From contig CALYLW010001219.1 of assembly GCA_944989445.1 (NCBI GenBank), positions 88,501 to 152,500 of the forward strand: a stretch of 64,000 bases of DNA. The letters are read 5' to 3'. This DNA is from Ampullaceana balthica (Eukaryota; Mollusca; Gastropoda; Lymnaeidae). Below are positions 11,525 through 22,371 of this stretch, piece by piece; position 1 is the first letter of the stretch, and each line of letters opens with the position of its first letter. Below the pieces are notes generated by a model. The model was not told the DNA's origin, did not search any database, and was given only the letters and a program-made list of their open reading frames with translations. The translations under genes and the position numbers were made by a program.

Positions 11525-11805
11525 TAGTCTAATGATGTTCGCCACCACTCATCTAACAATGAGGACCTCTGATGGTCTAATGATGTTCGCCACCACTCGA
11601 CTAACAACGGGGACCACTGATGGTCCAATATTCGACATCGCCGAACAAGCAACAGGGACCACGACGCGTGACCTATTAATTTTCGACACCACTCCACTCA
11701 TCTAACAATAGGGACCGCCTCTGGTCTATTAATGTTTGACACCACTCACCTAGCAATAGGGACCGCCTCTGGTCTATTATTGTTTGACACCACTCACCCA
11801 ACTGC
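11525..11805 (+). repeat. 48-bp minisatellite, about 6 copies
   Basis: Units start near 11529 and 11577 (CTAATGATGTTCGCCACCAC) and continue with increasing divergence as GGGACCGCCTCTGGTCTATT to about 11805. Minus-strand LDHQ/LIDQRRS-type frames come from the repeat. Confidence 0.8.
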
Positions 11806-12351
11806 TGGCAGGACCAAAGTGACGATGATGACCAGTTGGACCAATATGGACAATATCTCGGGACGAATAATGAAACCAACGCCTCCCACTAGCCCAACGT
11901 AGAGGTCATCTGATGGTATAATTACCATACACGACTGTAAACCTGCGCCCGTTCACGTGACAAGATAAACCAATGGAAAGTATAATCAGGGCTCTCTCGG
12001 CAGGTCAATGAACGCCCATCTGCATGCTGTCCGGCTGATAAAGAGTCGAGAGCGACCCCCCCCCCTGGGAATGACCACTCGGTTCAGAAATGCCAATTTT
12101 TCGTGTATCTACCGGACTACATTGACCAGACCAGACCCAGTGTTCCGTTTAATAATTTTTTTATTACCCCCTCCCCCCTAACCCTAACTCTAATTGTAAA
12201 CCAAGACTAATGGTACATCACTGTGGAAGAGAGATAAGATATTCTTTTTCACTTGCTCTTGAATAAAGACGATTAAGTGTAGGGAAAAGGATTGAATAAT
12301 TTGCATAAGAAATATTTAAATGTTGGGGAATGGGTTGAATCCACAGGACAG
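11806..12351. other. No gene seen
   Basis: Mixed-composition sequence with poly-C tracts at about 12056-12065 and 12170-12180. No recognised element. Confidence 0.5.
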
Positions 12352-12498
12352 AGGCGTCACTGGGGTTGGTGTCACCCGGGGCGGTAGCTCATGGTGTGTC
12401 ACCCCCTCAAGACTTACCCCATAGAACTCCTCTGAATCTTTAAGTTCCAGATAACGGGAACATGCAGAATTTTACGTTTTGGTGGCACCCCTTGTGAT
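12352..12498 (-). mobile_element. Partial copy of the CAGAGGCGTCAC hAT-like MITE
   Basis: Begins CAGAGGCGTCACTGGGG and contains GGTAGCTCATGGTGTGTCA, matching in inverse order the complete copy at 39512-39711, which has GTGTGACACCATGAGCTACC. The other end is not clear. Confidence 0.5.
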
Positions 12499-13234
12499 GG
12501 GCAATTCTGTATAGGGCAATGTGCTGGATAAAACTTATTTACCGGTAGTTGCAGAGCGATTGGTTGAATCTGGTAGAAAACTCCATTCTAATGTAGGGCA
12601 GTGTGCTGAATCCAGTAGATAAAAGCGTATTTTAGTATACTGCAATTGGCTAGGTCCATTAGAAACCCCCATTCTAATGCAAGGCGACCTGCTGAGTAAA
12701 TCACATTCCAGTGTTGTGCAATGCGTTCACTGGGATAACTTTCCATTCCCTATACGGAATCTAAGACGCTTAGACAGATTAATCTTAAATGTTCAGGATC
12801 TTTGAAGGCTTTTTTTTTAATGAGCTTCAGAAATCCGCAGACTTTATAAGCAGCTTACAATTTTTTTTAAAACGTTTACAAAATTGCAAGCGAAGGAGCT
12901 TTGACTTTCGATTTCTAAACATTTGCCTTAGAGAGTTCGTGCTTTCTAGTAATTTGTTTCCCTTTATGTCTAAAAGCCTCATTATTAAAATAGATCTTTT
13001 GTAAGCGATAGAAAACAACCACAATGTTTGGGATTTTACTCGTTCTTCGCTTGATAACAATGAGTGAGACCAATACGTGTAATCTCTTAATGTAAATAAA
13101 TACCTTGGCGTGTGCCCTTGTAGATATGATTATATGTGAGGTGTTATTTTATTTTTCACCAATTTTGAAACGAATTCCATTTTTTTAAAGTTCAAATGAA
13201 CGCCTTTTTATCCCTTTAATAGTTCACTGGTCAC
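12499..13234. other. No gene; AT-rich with weakly repeated GTGCTGAAT..TAGGGCA motifs
   Basis: Around 12495-12740 loosely related blocks (TTCTAATGTAGGGCA, TTCTAATGCAAGGCG, TTCCAGTGTTGTGCA) suggest an old tandem repeat of about 70 bp. The rest is AT-rich. Confidence 0.45.
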
Positions 13235-13419
13235 CAATGTTCCCTCTAAGTTTCGTTGGTCCGGGTGCAAAGCCAAATAACTCGAGTACAAAGTTGCACA
13301 ACAGCATCCATTTTTTGTGCAATATTAAAAAAATTGCTGCGCTGTAATACTAAACTGCTGCGCGGCATCGTTCAGATATTTGGGCTGTTGCGCAGCCGCG
13401 CAGCCTAAAGGGAACATTG
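13235..13419 (+). mobile_element. hAT-like MITE, CAATGTTCCCTC family, perfect 8-bp TSD
   Basis: Terminal repeats CAATGTTCCCTCTAAG and CTAAAGGGAACATTG. Perfect flanking duplication CTGGTCAC at 13227-13234 and 13420-13427. The 185-bp interior has GCAAAGTTGCACA and GCTGCGCGG blocks shared with copies at 32969-33135, 46147-46364 and 54394-54548. No coding capacity. Eight-bp duplications and CA..TG ends are hallmarks of the hAT superfamily. Confidence 0.85.
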
Positions 13420-13884
13420 CTGGTCACCAAAATTTCCAACTCAAATTTTAAATTTTATTTTAAAATTCGATTTTTTACTTCAAATTTCATCTCTTTGAAG
13501 CAAATACTCGCAATTCCTTTCATTCATATTCCTCCCCCAAACCATTCTACATTCCTTAAACTTACTTCAAAATTTCTTCTTACACAAAACAAAGCATAAA
13601 ACACGATACATATCCGTCAATAAATTAAAATACAATAAATAAACAATCAATCTCTCAACAAATTTACAAATAAAAATATAATCAGTCAGAACTAAAAAAA
13701 AACTAATTAAAAAAACGTTCAAAAACATCCACAGAATCTTTTTTGTAAACGATCCATCTCAATTAATAAACGTGCTGTGACAGGGGCCGCAAGAGATGGT
13801 AATATTTCCATTTTATCGGTGCTCTAATGAAGTGACTAACATCAGGCCGTCACTGATGTCGCAAAGATGAATCGTTGTATGTTT

Positions 13885-14033
13885 GCTGGAGGAGGGGGCT
13901 GGGGTGGGAGGGGGGCTGGGGTGGGGTGGGAGGGGGGGCTGGGGTGGGGTGGGAGGGGGCTGGGGTGGGGTGGGAGGGGGGCTGGGGTGGGGTGGGAGGG
14001 GGCTGGGGTGGGGTGGGAGGGGGACAGAGGGGG
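13885..14033 (+). repeat. G-rich minisatellite (GGGGCTGGGGTGGGGTGGGA)
   Basis: Five to six copies of a roughly 23-28-bp unit of the form GGGGGCTGGGGTGGGGTGGGA. Many closely spaced G-runs make it a strong candidate for G-quadruplex formation on the plus strand. The Gly/Trp-rich and Pro-rich frames are artefacts. Confidence 0.9.
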
Positions 14034-14993
14034 TCGAATGAATAGGGAATGTGTACAATTGTTTTAATTTATATTTTCAGAACAGAGCAGCTATTCTTTG
14101 TTCTTATTTTTTAAAAGACATTGGGACTTATTTTAATTTTTACATTGTAAACATACATTTTTGTTGTTAAATCCCATTTACTTTCTGCATTAACGTTCAG
14201 TATTGCTTGCTCTGATTTTCAATGCAGTTATTCATAAACTTATTATTATTATTCGACTGTTTGCGAGACCAGCTAACGACGAACTACCAACTTTAAAATA
14301 CACGCCCTTAGCATATGACACTTTAAAATAGTTGTCCTTGAGTGCTTCTCACGTTACCCTCCACCCCCCTCTCCCACACACACACCCCATTCCCCACGGG
14401 TCCGTATCCCATTCAGATTCCCTTCGTTCCACTTAACATCCCCAAGCCCCATGCCTGCCTCAACCTCCAACCAACCGCTCCCCCCACACACCCTTAACCC
14501 ATTCCTTACCTCCAATTCCAGTAATGAGCAACAGCTCTTTATTTTCTCGGCAAACGTTTGCTTTATCATCAAGTTTCATCGTTGTGAAAACACCATCTCC
14601 CGGGGGCGCTGTTCACAACAGTGGAGGGGCGTGGAGGGCATCAATTATGTATTTGACAAATTAGCTGCACGGCAGAACTGCACGCCTCCAATTAGCCGGA
14701 TGCGCGGCGATCTCGTCAGCACAAGCTGCAGGGCGGACCGTGCAGGGGGGGGGAGGGAGATAACGGCGGAGAGATAGATGGCGACGGCTATAGTGGCGGA
14801 AAGACGTGAGGAAAATACTAAAGATACGGCGATATTTGTACTTTCACGTTCGTCCTTGTTAGATGCGGAAACTGCACGTGTTGTTAATTTTACATAAACT
14901 CTCAGTGCCCAGAATGATGTTAGTTTTTATAACTTTTTTTGTGTGTGGATACTCACGAAACATTTGAGTAAGCTCAAGTTTCATCTCTCAGTG
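14034..14993. other. No gene; C-rich tract and a GC-balanced unique block
   Basis: 14350-14530 is C-rich and low in complexity. 14560-14740 is unusually balanced in composition with paired AATTA/TAATT cores (ATCAATTATG, ACAAATTAGC, CCAATTAGCC) and no repeat structure. It might be a non-coding regulatory element, but nothing proves it. Confidence 0.4.
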
Positions 14994-16532
14994 CAGTGGT
15001 CCCCAACCTTTTGATCGCCGCGGACCGGTCAAAGTTTGATAAATTTACCACGGCCCACTGACGGGGGTGGGGGCTGGGGGGGTGGGGTGGTGCTTAAGGC
15101 TGCGTTGATCGTTTAAACAGGTATTTTAGAGTGTATTGATTTTATCGTTTTAATTTAATTGTACTTAAACATGACTTTAAAAATAAAATAGGATTACACC
15201 CACCAAAAAAAAATTAATTGAAAAATGATTTAATATTTTAACTTGCCAGAAATTTAAATCAATGAGAAACTTGAGCTTGTTTCTCTGCAACGAGACGGTG
15301 CCATCTGGTGGTAATAGGAGACAATGACACCCAAAGTGTGCTGCTTATGTCAGTTCCTTCCTTTGTTTTATTTTGTTTGCGTCACTGCATAAACCCCGCT
15401 TCACGCCGAGAAGATGTCGGAAATGGCAATGGGGATTTAATTGCTATGGTGGAAATCTCAGGATATTCCCCCATGACTTTAATCCAGAAGACTGGAAGAG
15501 TGGTTTTTATCGAACGTAGTTTTAGGCCGCCGTCAATTGATATCTTGAGTAGTTGAACTTCTTCTTGCATGGACATGCAAGACTCGCCTGGTCTGTTGAC
15601 AAATGGGTCACGGATTCATTCCATACCAGTTCGTGGGTCTTCTGTGGTTTGGAAGTAGCACTCAAACTCTTTTAAAAGCAAAGAAAGGTGATCGTGCACC
15701 AACTGGGACAATGAACGCTCAGGTTCAATCTCACCTAGAATGCCCACTAACGTTTGACACACATCCAAAACGCATCTGTTCACGCGCCGTCCTCACAACT
15801 GCAGTTTGGCTTTAAACGCAGCTACTTTGTCTGCCAACATGAAGACAGTTAGTTGTCATTTTCCATTTGAAGGGACACATTGAGTTCCTTGAGTAGGCCG
15901 AGTATGTGAAATGGGTATGCCAGTTTTGCAAACCAATACCTTGCCACTGAAATGTGCTGCCGGCGCCGATTTTCTTCTCTGAGAGAATTCTTTGCAATGG
16001 CTCTCGTCATTCAAATACACTGGTTAGCAATTTTCCAGTGGATAAAAATCTTATTTTTGTATACAAAAGCAGACATATGTGCGCTACGTCCATTTCCTCG
16101 CGAAGATGCTCAAACTGGCGTGAGTTAATAGCATGTGCTTTGATGTGGTAAATAAGTTGAATGACATCAATCAATACACTACTTAATTTCGGAGACATTT
16201 TTCGGCTTGCCATCCCCTTGTGAATGATACAATGCGTAGATTCATCCTCAGATGCAAAAGCTCCTACGACAAAAGAGCGCCGACATAAGAGCGCAAAAAT
16301 TGATTGTAGGTGGTTTGTTCAAATCTGCGCTAAGGTGTCATTGATGTTCTTTTGACTGGGTGCCACCAAAACGGGTTAAAAGCTATTGCCTCTGGTATGG
16401 AAAAAAGCAAAACCCAGAGAGAAAAACACAACTGTCAATAAAATGTTAATAAATTAATGTTACTTTGGCTGCCCGGTACCATTTGTTCCACGGCCCGGTA
16501 CCTGTCCGCGGCCCGGGGGTTGGGGACCACTG
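14994..16532 (-). mobile_element. Decayed 1.54-kb hAT transposon
   Basis: Terminal inverted repeats CAGTGGTCCCCAACC and GGTTGGGGACCACTG are near-perfect complements. The flanking 8-bp duplication is TCTCAGTG (14986-14993) and TCTTAGTG (16533-16540), 7/8 matching. The interior encodes a broken transposase on the minus strand. Length is well below that of an intact hAT, so there are internal deletions as well as point decay. Confidence 0.88.
15640..16213 (-). pseudogene. hAT-family (ZBED/GTF2IRD2-like) transposase remnant
   Basis: Minus-strand translation from 16213 gives MSPKLSSVLIDVI, HIKAHAINSRQFEHL and LLLYTKIRFLSTGKLL. This is a recognisable segment of the catalytic region in hAT transposases of the ZBED5/GTF2IRD2-like group, whose usual text in the last block is R-W-L-S-x-G-K; here the W is F. 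In a shifted frame downstream, a FAKLAYPF..ILGLLKELN-like stretch follows, then several in-frame stops. It is therefore a fossil. The C-terminal dimerisation domain is not clearly preserved. It lies between the TIRs at 14994 and 16532. Confidence 0.8.
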
Positions 16533-16605
16533 TCTTAGTGTCACGAAAGCTATTGTTTGCAAGGGGGCTGTTATTTTCTTGGTAAATTCGGTGTTTTTGT
16601 GTGTG

Positions 16606-17690
16606 TGGTGTTGTTGGTGTTTTCTTGGTGTTGTTGGTGTTTTCTTGGTGTTGTTGGTGTTGTTGGTGTTTTCTTGGTGTTGTTGGTGTTTTCTTGGTGT
16701 TGCTGGTGTTTTCTTGGTGTTGTTGGTGTTTTCTTGGTGTTGCTGGTGTTTTCTTGGTGTTTTCTTGGTGTTTTCTTGGTGTTTTCTTGGTGTTTTTTTG
16801 GTGTTGTTGGTGTTTTCTTGGTGTTTTCTTGGTGCTTTCTTGGTGTTTTCTTGGTGTTGTTGGTGTTTTCTTGGTGTTGTTGGTGTTTTCTTGGTGTTGC
16901 TGGTGTTTTCTTGGTGTTGTTGGTGTTTTCTTGGTGTTGTTGGTGTTTTCTTGGTGTTGTTGGTGTTTTCTTGGTGTTGTTGGTGTTTTCTTGGTGTTGT
17001 TGGTGTTTTCTTGGTGTTGTTGGTGTTTTCTTGGTGTTGTTGGTGTTTTCTTGGTGTTGTTGGTGTTTTCTTGGTGTTGTTGGTGTTTTCTTGGTGTTGT
17101 TGGTGTTTTCTTGGTGTTGTTGGTGTTTTCTTGGTGTTGTTGGTGTTTTCTTGGTGTTGTTGGTGTTTTCTTGGTGTTGCTGGTGTTTTCTTGGTGTTGT
17201 TGGTGTTTTCTTGGTGTTGTTGGTGTTTTCTTGGTGTTGTTGGTGTTTTCTTGGTGTTGTTGGTGTTTTCTTGGTGTTGTTGGTGTTTTCTTGGTTTTGT
17301 TGGTGTTTTCTTGGTGTTGTTGGTGTTTTCGTGGTGTTGTTGGTGTTTTCTTGGTGTTGCTGGTGTTTTCTTGGTGTTGTTGGTGTTTTCTTGGTGTTGT
17401 TGGTGTTTTCTTGGTGTTGTTGGTGTTTTCTTGGTGTTGTTGGTGTTTTCTTGGTGTTTTCTTGGTGTTTTCTTGGTGTTGTTGGTGTTTTCTTGGTGTT
17501 TTCTTGGTGTTTTCTTGGTGTTTTCTTGGTGTTTTCTTGGTGTTTTCTTGGTGTTGTTGGTGTTTTCTTGGTGTTGTTGGTGTTTTTTTTGGTGTTGGTC
17601 TGTTTATTTTTAGTGTTGTTGGTGTTTTCTTGGTGTTGTTGGTGTTTTCTTGTCGATTTTGGTGTTTCTTTGTGATGTTGGTGTTTTGTT
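16606..17690 (+). repeat. 20-bp minisatellite (TTGGTGTTTTC + TTGGTGTTG), ~50 copies
   Basis: The unit TGGTGTTTTCTTGGTGTTGT is a fusion of an 11-bp and a 9-bp sub-motif. Stretches near both ends use the 11-bp sub-motif alone. A few variants have GCT for GTT. All three plus frames stay open for more than 1 kb (LVFSWCCWCFLGV text) because the unit has no stop in any register and 20 is not a multiple of 3. It is non-coding. Confidence 0.95.
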
Positions 17691-18774
17691 AGTGATGTTG
17701 ATTTCTCTTGATGATGTTGATTATTGCATTTTTTTATTATTGTGGTTTTTGTTTGTTTATGTTGTTACGGTGGTAATGATTATATATCATGTGATTTTAT
17801 CAAGATTTTGAAATCGATTAAACTTGTTTTTTTCTGTTTTGGTGATTGTTTCGGGAGACACTGTTGAAATTTTCTTAGAGATGATAATCTTATGTTAGCA
17901 ATTTACCCTTGTTAGAGATATTTTTTGTGGTTGGCGATATAATTTCATTTCGTTTCTTTGACGGTATTGAGTTTTCTCGGGGACTTTCGAATGTATGAAG
18001 GAGATATTTAGATTTTGTTTCGCACTATCAGTGTCACGATTATAACACACACGCAGACATTTTAATTGCCGTTTCTTTTTTTTTGTTGTTTTTTTTGCTG
18101 CTTCAAATTTGTTAATGGTATTTAATCAGGCCCCCGAATGACCGGGTGCAGATAGTTTTTTCCGGAAACGAAAATCCCATTTGATGGAAGAACAAGGTCA
18201 AGTCTTCGTTTCCATAGACGCGTTCTCTTCTGTTGCGTTGCCATGACTACAACCAATGCCTTACTTTTGGCAACCGTTTAAAAAATAAAATAAAAAATAA
18301 AACAAAAAACTTCAAGAGAAATCCTTTTACTTTAAATAAACAGTTTTGGAAAACTAATAAACAAACTTTGAGAAAAGTTAAAGAAAAAAAAAGATGAATA
18401 AAAATATTCATACGAAACAATAAATGAATGCCCCGTTAGAGGCAGTACAAGTGTTATTCTTTGGACATTGGAGAAGGTAAGAGAAAGCTTCCCCCCTCAC
18501 CCTCACCTTTCAAGCCGCTATCACGTGGTATCGGTGTCATGATGGGAGGAGAAGGCAATATTTTGATACACCTGAATCACGTGGTATGATTAGCGTAATT
18601 GGAAGCAGTGGGACCAGGTGAGCTGCAGCCGTAACAGTTGACGACTGCGTGTGTGTGTGTGTGTGTGTGTTTGGTGGCATGGGGGTGAGGTTTCGGGGTT
18701 TGACTGGGGGGGGGAGGGCTGACATTTAAAAACAAGAGAGATTAGTATAATCGATCAACTTATCAGGTGTGAGA
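17691..18774. other. No gene; AT-rich plus (GT)n at 18646-18671
   Basis: Contains decaying edge repeats of the minisatellite (GATGTTG motifs) to about 17740, then AT-rich unique sequence. Two CACGTGGTATC-like blocks at about 18523 and 18579 form a short direct repeat around CACGTG. Confidence 0.55.
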
Positions 18775-19220
18775 AGCCAACTTAGCCAACTAGCTTAACC
18801 GGCGTAACAGTAACAATTAGACATGTATGCTTTTTTATGAGCAACGTTTGAACGTGTAATCAGAGTGGCTGCGTGTATTTAAGAACTGTAGGCTGCGTGA
18901 TTTTTTAGTCACGTGTGCTCATAGCTACTATAAAAGTATAGAGAAAGTATAGAGAATCGCAAATAAAAAGATATGTTGCACAGATCATGGACTTCATTGT
19001 TAAGTCGCCACAATACTATTGAGTAATAAACAAATTAGCAGGCGTTTGGAGTAAGCTTAACTGGCGTAGTCTGCCAACTTAGCCAACCTAATCAGTTAAC
19101 TTAACCAACCTAATCAGCTAACTTAGCCATCCTCACCAGCTAACTCCAACGACTTAATTAGCCAAATTAGCCGTTGTGATGACTCAACTATACCTGTGTA
19201 GTCAGCAAAGTTAGACACCA
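18775..19220 (+). repeat. Degenerate ~20-bp repeat (AACTTAGCCAACCTAATCAG)
   Basis: Motifs CTTAGCCAACTAGC, AACTTAGCCAACCTAATC, AACTTAACCAACCTAATC and AACTTAGCCATCC cluster at 18778-18810 and 19070-19170, separated by unique sequence. This is an old tandem repeat. Confidence 0.6.
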
Positions 19221-19249
19221 TGCATATAACACTTGTTCACTTATTATAT

Positions 19250-20106
19250 TATTACGAGCAACAAAGCCTTTCCAAGGACGTTCCGCCACCGTTCGGTGGC
19301 ATGTTGTATCTCCCATCCAAAAGCCGTCTCGACCGGCATTACATGTGCATCGCGTCAAAAATACTATTCATTATAGTTAAAATACATAACTCGTAATAAA
19401 AAAAACCGTAAAAAAACCAAGTTTTTGACTATAAATCCTTTATGTATGAGACGTAACTAAAAGAATGTTCATTATAATACGCAGCGTAAGACCATCCAAA
19501 AATACAAAATTGTAGTTGTGTCGTAAAACATGTTTAATATAATGCGCACCGATCAGGAATATGTTTATAAAAAGTGTTGTCAGTAAAATACGCACCTTAT
19601 AGCGCGACAGAAAGGTTGTTCAATATAATGCGCACCCTTACACTCTATCTAAAAAAAATAACATGATACATAGGAATAAATAAAATAATCTAAAAAATCA
19701 ATAATTCAATTACGGTACATGTGATCGATCTGAAATTTTGATACAATGTTTTTATCATCGGTACGAAACTGCCTGCAAAATTTCAGCTCGCTAGCTTACG
19801 AGCAAGTGGGGTTAAAAATCGATCAAAAGTTTTGGCGACAAGCAATCAAGCAAACAGATACCACGAGTTAATTTAAGGATTTAAAAACAGCGCTTTTTGC
19901 TATAAATCCCAACGCACATAACTCAAAATAAAGTATTGGAAGAAATACTGCACCAAAAATAACTCGTTTTGAACGTCCGCGTAAATGGCGTAAATGTGTT
20001 CAATATGATTGGCTGTAGGAGTCATATGTGTTTGAGGGACCAATCGCTATAGATGACCGGAAAGAACGGACAGAAAGGACAGAAACTTGCCTTTTATTAT
20101 ATAGGA
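19250..20106 (-). mobile_element. Rolling-circle-like element, long copy (TCCTATATAATAAAAG family)
   Basis: On the minus strand it starts TCCTATATAATAAAAGGCAA at 20106 and ends TTTGTTGCTCGTAAT at 19250. A perfect hairpin GCCACCG-AA-CGGTGGC (19285-19300) lies about 35 bases from that end. It matches the shorter copy 53757-54097 at both ends. Internally it carries GGATTTATAGTCAAAAACTT and the paired GAGCTGAAATTT..AAATTTCAGATCGATC seen in the 7088-10256 array. No TIR or TSD. A TC start plus a 3' hairpin suggest a Helitron-like element; the CTRR terminus is not seen. Confidence 0.6.
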
Positions 20107-20951
20107 TTGTAACATCTTAAGCCTCCTAACATCTTAGGGGCCCTTGTACCCCTGCGCCCGGGGCATATGTATCCCCTGCCCCCCTCCCGTTAAGCATATA
20201 TCTACAATGATCCAACACTGCTGTTGAAATATAACCTTCGAGTCACCCGGAACGGTTAAGTACATACGCTTAGCAATAAAAAGACTTCGAATGCAAACTT
20301 TTTAGTTTTTGGATTTCCCAATGCTATAATTTTTTACGAATACAAATAAATAAAAGAAAATAACATATTTTTTATGTGGACAGAACGTTTCTTCTTGTTT
20401 TTTTTTGTGCCCCAATATCTTGTTGTCATTCTGACGCATGAGCACACAAGCGTTGAAAATGATGCCCTCACCCCGTAAACTCTTCCATTAACAGGTGATG
20501 ACCGTGATCACTGGTGCGTGACATCTCCTCTCCTCCCCCCACCCCCGCCACAAACCCCACCACGAACAACTGATCGCGCCCGACTGAAGCAGCAGCCCGT
20601 CCAAGACGTCGCAGGCGCTCAGCCATCCCCTCCCTCCCCCCTCCCCATAATGACGATGCTCACCTTTCAAGAGCGCCCAGGGTAGCTCAAATCCCCATAC
20701 CCACCTATTAGATCCCGTCGATTTAAGAAACAAAACAATTTAAACAAAAATTACCTAGGCTTAAAAGACAACAACAAACTCTTTGTTATATCAAATATCA
20801 ATATACACATTTTGTTCAACCTTTCCAAACTCTGGGAGCGGCGAGAATAAGAAGAAAGTGAAGAAATTTTTTATTTAGACGTAAATTTTAAGAGAAAGAA
20901 AAATGACTTTGAAAGAAATGAGTTTGTACAACATTTGTTTAACTATTAATA
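20107..20951. other. No gene seen
   Basis: Contains C-rich tracts (20520-20650) and AT-rich sequence. A Trp/Gly-rich open frame on the minus strand at 20488-20733 has no recognisable domain and lies on the C-rich tract. Confidence 0.5.
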
Positions 20952-21280
20952 ACTAGATACGACCCGTGGCGTAGCATGCGCCGCAGACTTGCTCGTAGAT
21001 AGTGCAAAGAACGGGGGGGGGCAATGGACACAAACAGCAGCACGACGAAATGAAAACAACGCGAGTGAACGTCGAGGGGTGGGGGGAACCGCCGACGACT
21101 GTTGGTCTCGAGACATGCGCACTGCGGGTTGTCGTTTTGTTGTTACTTGCCCACCTCCCCCCGCCTCACCCTGCACCCCCATCGCTTGCCAACCATAAAT
21201 TGTGACTGGTCGACCCTAGAAAGGGTCATTCCTCATGCTTATTTGCACACGTCTTGTGCTTGTCCTGGTGAATTATATAC
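20952..21280 (+). mobile_element. Non-autonomous ACTAG element, short copy
   Basis: Starts ACTAGATACGACCCGTGGCG followed by GCAGACTTGCTC and AGATAGTGCAAAGAA. Ends TGGTCGACCC..GGTCATTCCTCATGCT..GGTGAATTATATA. The element 39801-40930 has the same two ends, with about 0.8 kb more inside including an OTU pseudogene. The short copy is thus probably a deletion derivative of that family. Confidence 0.65.
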
Positions 21281-21832
21281 ATACATTGTAGAAGATTATT
21301 CTTCATTATTAATTTTTGAATAATATATAATTATTGCTAGAAATTTCTAATTTTTGATGAATGGATAGATTTCGTCTGTCAAACTTATGGATGAGTGTTT
21401 AAAAGTGTAATATTCATATTAATCAGAAACCGTGGGAGAGTTTCAGTTTGTAAGTATTATTGCTATGTGGCTGGGCCCCATGCAATGTATGTTTACTACT
21501 CGAAAGGGTAAAAAAAAGGAAGAAAAAGATGGTTCTTTGGCTACACAGTCTAACATGCTGTAACAGCGGTGTGCCCCCCCCCAATAACATATAGTTGAGG
21601 ATTACTGAACATATAAATGAATTCTTTAAAAATTGAAGCCGAGTTCAAGCAATTGTATATGTTACGTTTTTGTAGAAATTTTTGTTTTTAGCTGATAAAA
21701 ACGTTGAAACTCCAACAAAGGTAAACAGATAATTTACGACAACATTGAGTTTTCGAGACAACCATTAAATGAAAAGGTGAAGTTAGTGCGTCATCTTGGC
21801 GCCGTGATCCATAGCTATCGTCAGGTGAGTGG
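21281..21832. other. No gene seen
   Basis: AT-rich unique sequence with a short poly-C run at about 21575. Confidence 0.5.
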
Positions 21833-21990
21833 CAGAGGCGTAGCTAGGATGTTTTGTGTCCGGGTACCAACTATACAATTATCGCCCCCCCCCCACGTTT
21901 AATTAATAAATTTCGTTGTTCACTTATTAAAATGTGACATAGGCACCCGTGGGCATATGTATCCATCCCCCCCCAATCGCTACGCCTCTG
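21833..21990 (+). mobile_element. Short TIR element (CAGAGGCGTAGC family)
   Basis: The 158-bp block has inverted ends CAGAGGCGTAGCTAGG and CGCTACGCCTCTG. Flanks GTGAGTGG and ATGAGTCA share only TGAGT, so the duplication is weak. CA..TG ends and an 8-bp flank spacing fit a hAT-like MITE. Confidence 0.6.
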
Positions 21991-22371
21991 ATGAGTCATT
22001 GCTTTTCGCGGACAAATAGGAAATGACTTTCTTTCGTTTTTTTTGGCGGGGTTTAAAATGCCAGCCATAATATCTCTGCCAATAGAAATTCCCCACAAAT
22101 ATAAATGTCCGTGCACTCTTGTAACAGTATCTGTACTTGAAGGTCACTTTCTAAGGTCATCTACGTGGCCAGGACTAGGAAGGGAGGAAATCTACTCATT
22201 CATTAGACGATGAGGAAGAAATAACATACATGAAGCTATTCTCTCAAGCGAACTGATGGCTAGATCACTAAGCCTTGCCACAAGGTTCACACAACCACAA
22301 CCTTATACCGAAATAACTCAGGTCCAATGATAGAAATATCCTTTATTGCTGCTCATACACTTAACACAATG

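Noticed and set aside
16465..17692. Three long overlapping plus-strand reading frames
   Set aside because: They are the three registers of a 20-bp satellite lacking stops; no domain, no splice context, repetitive LVFSWCCWCFLGV text only.
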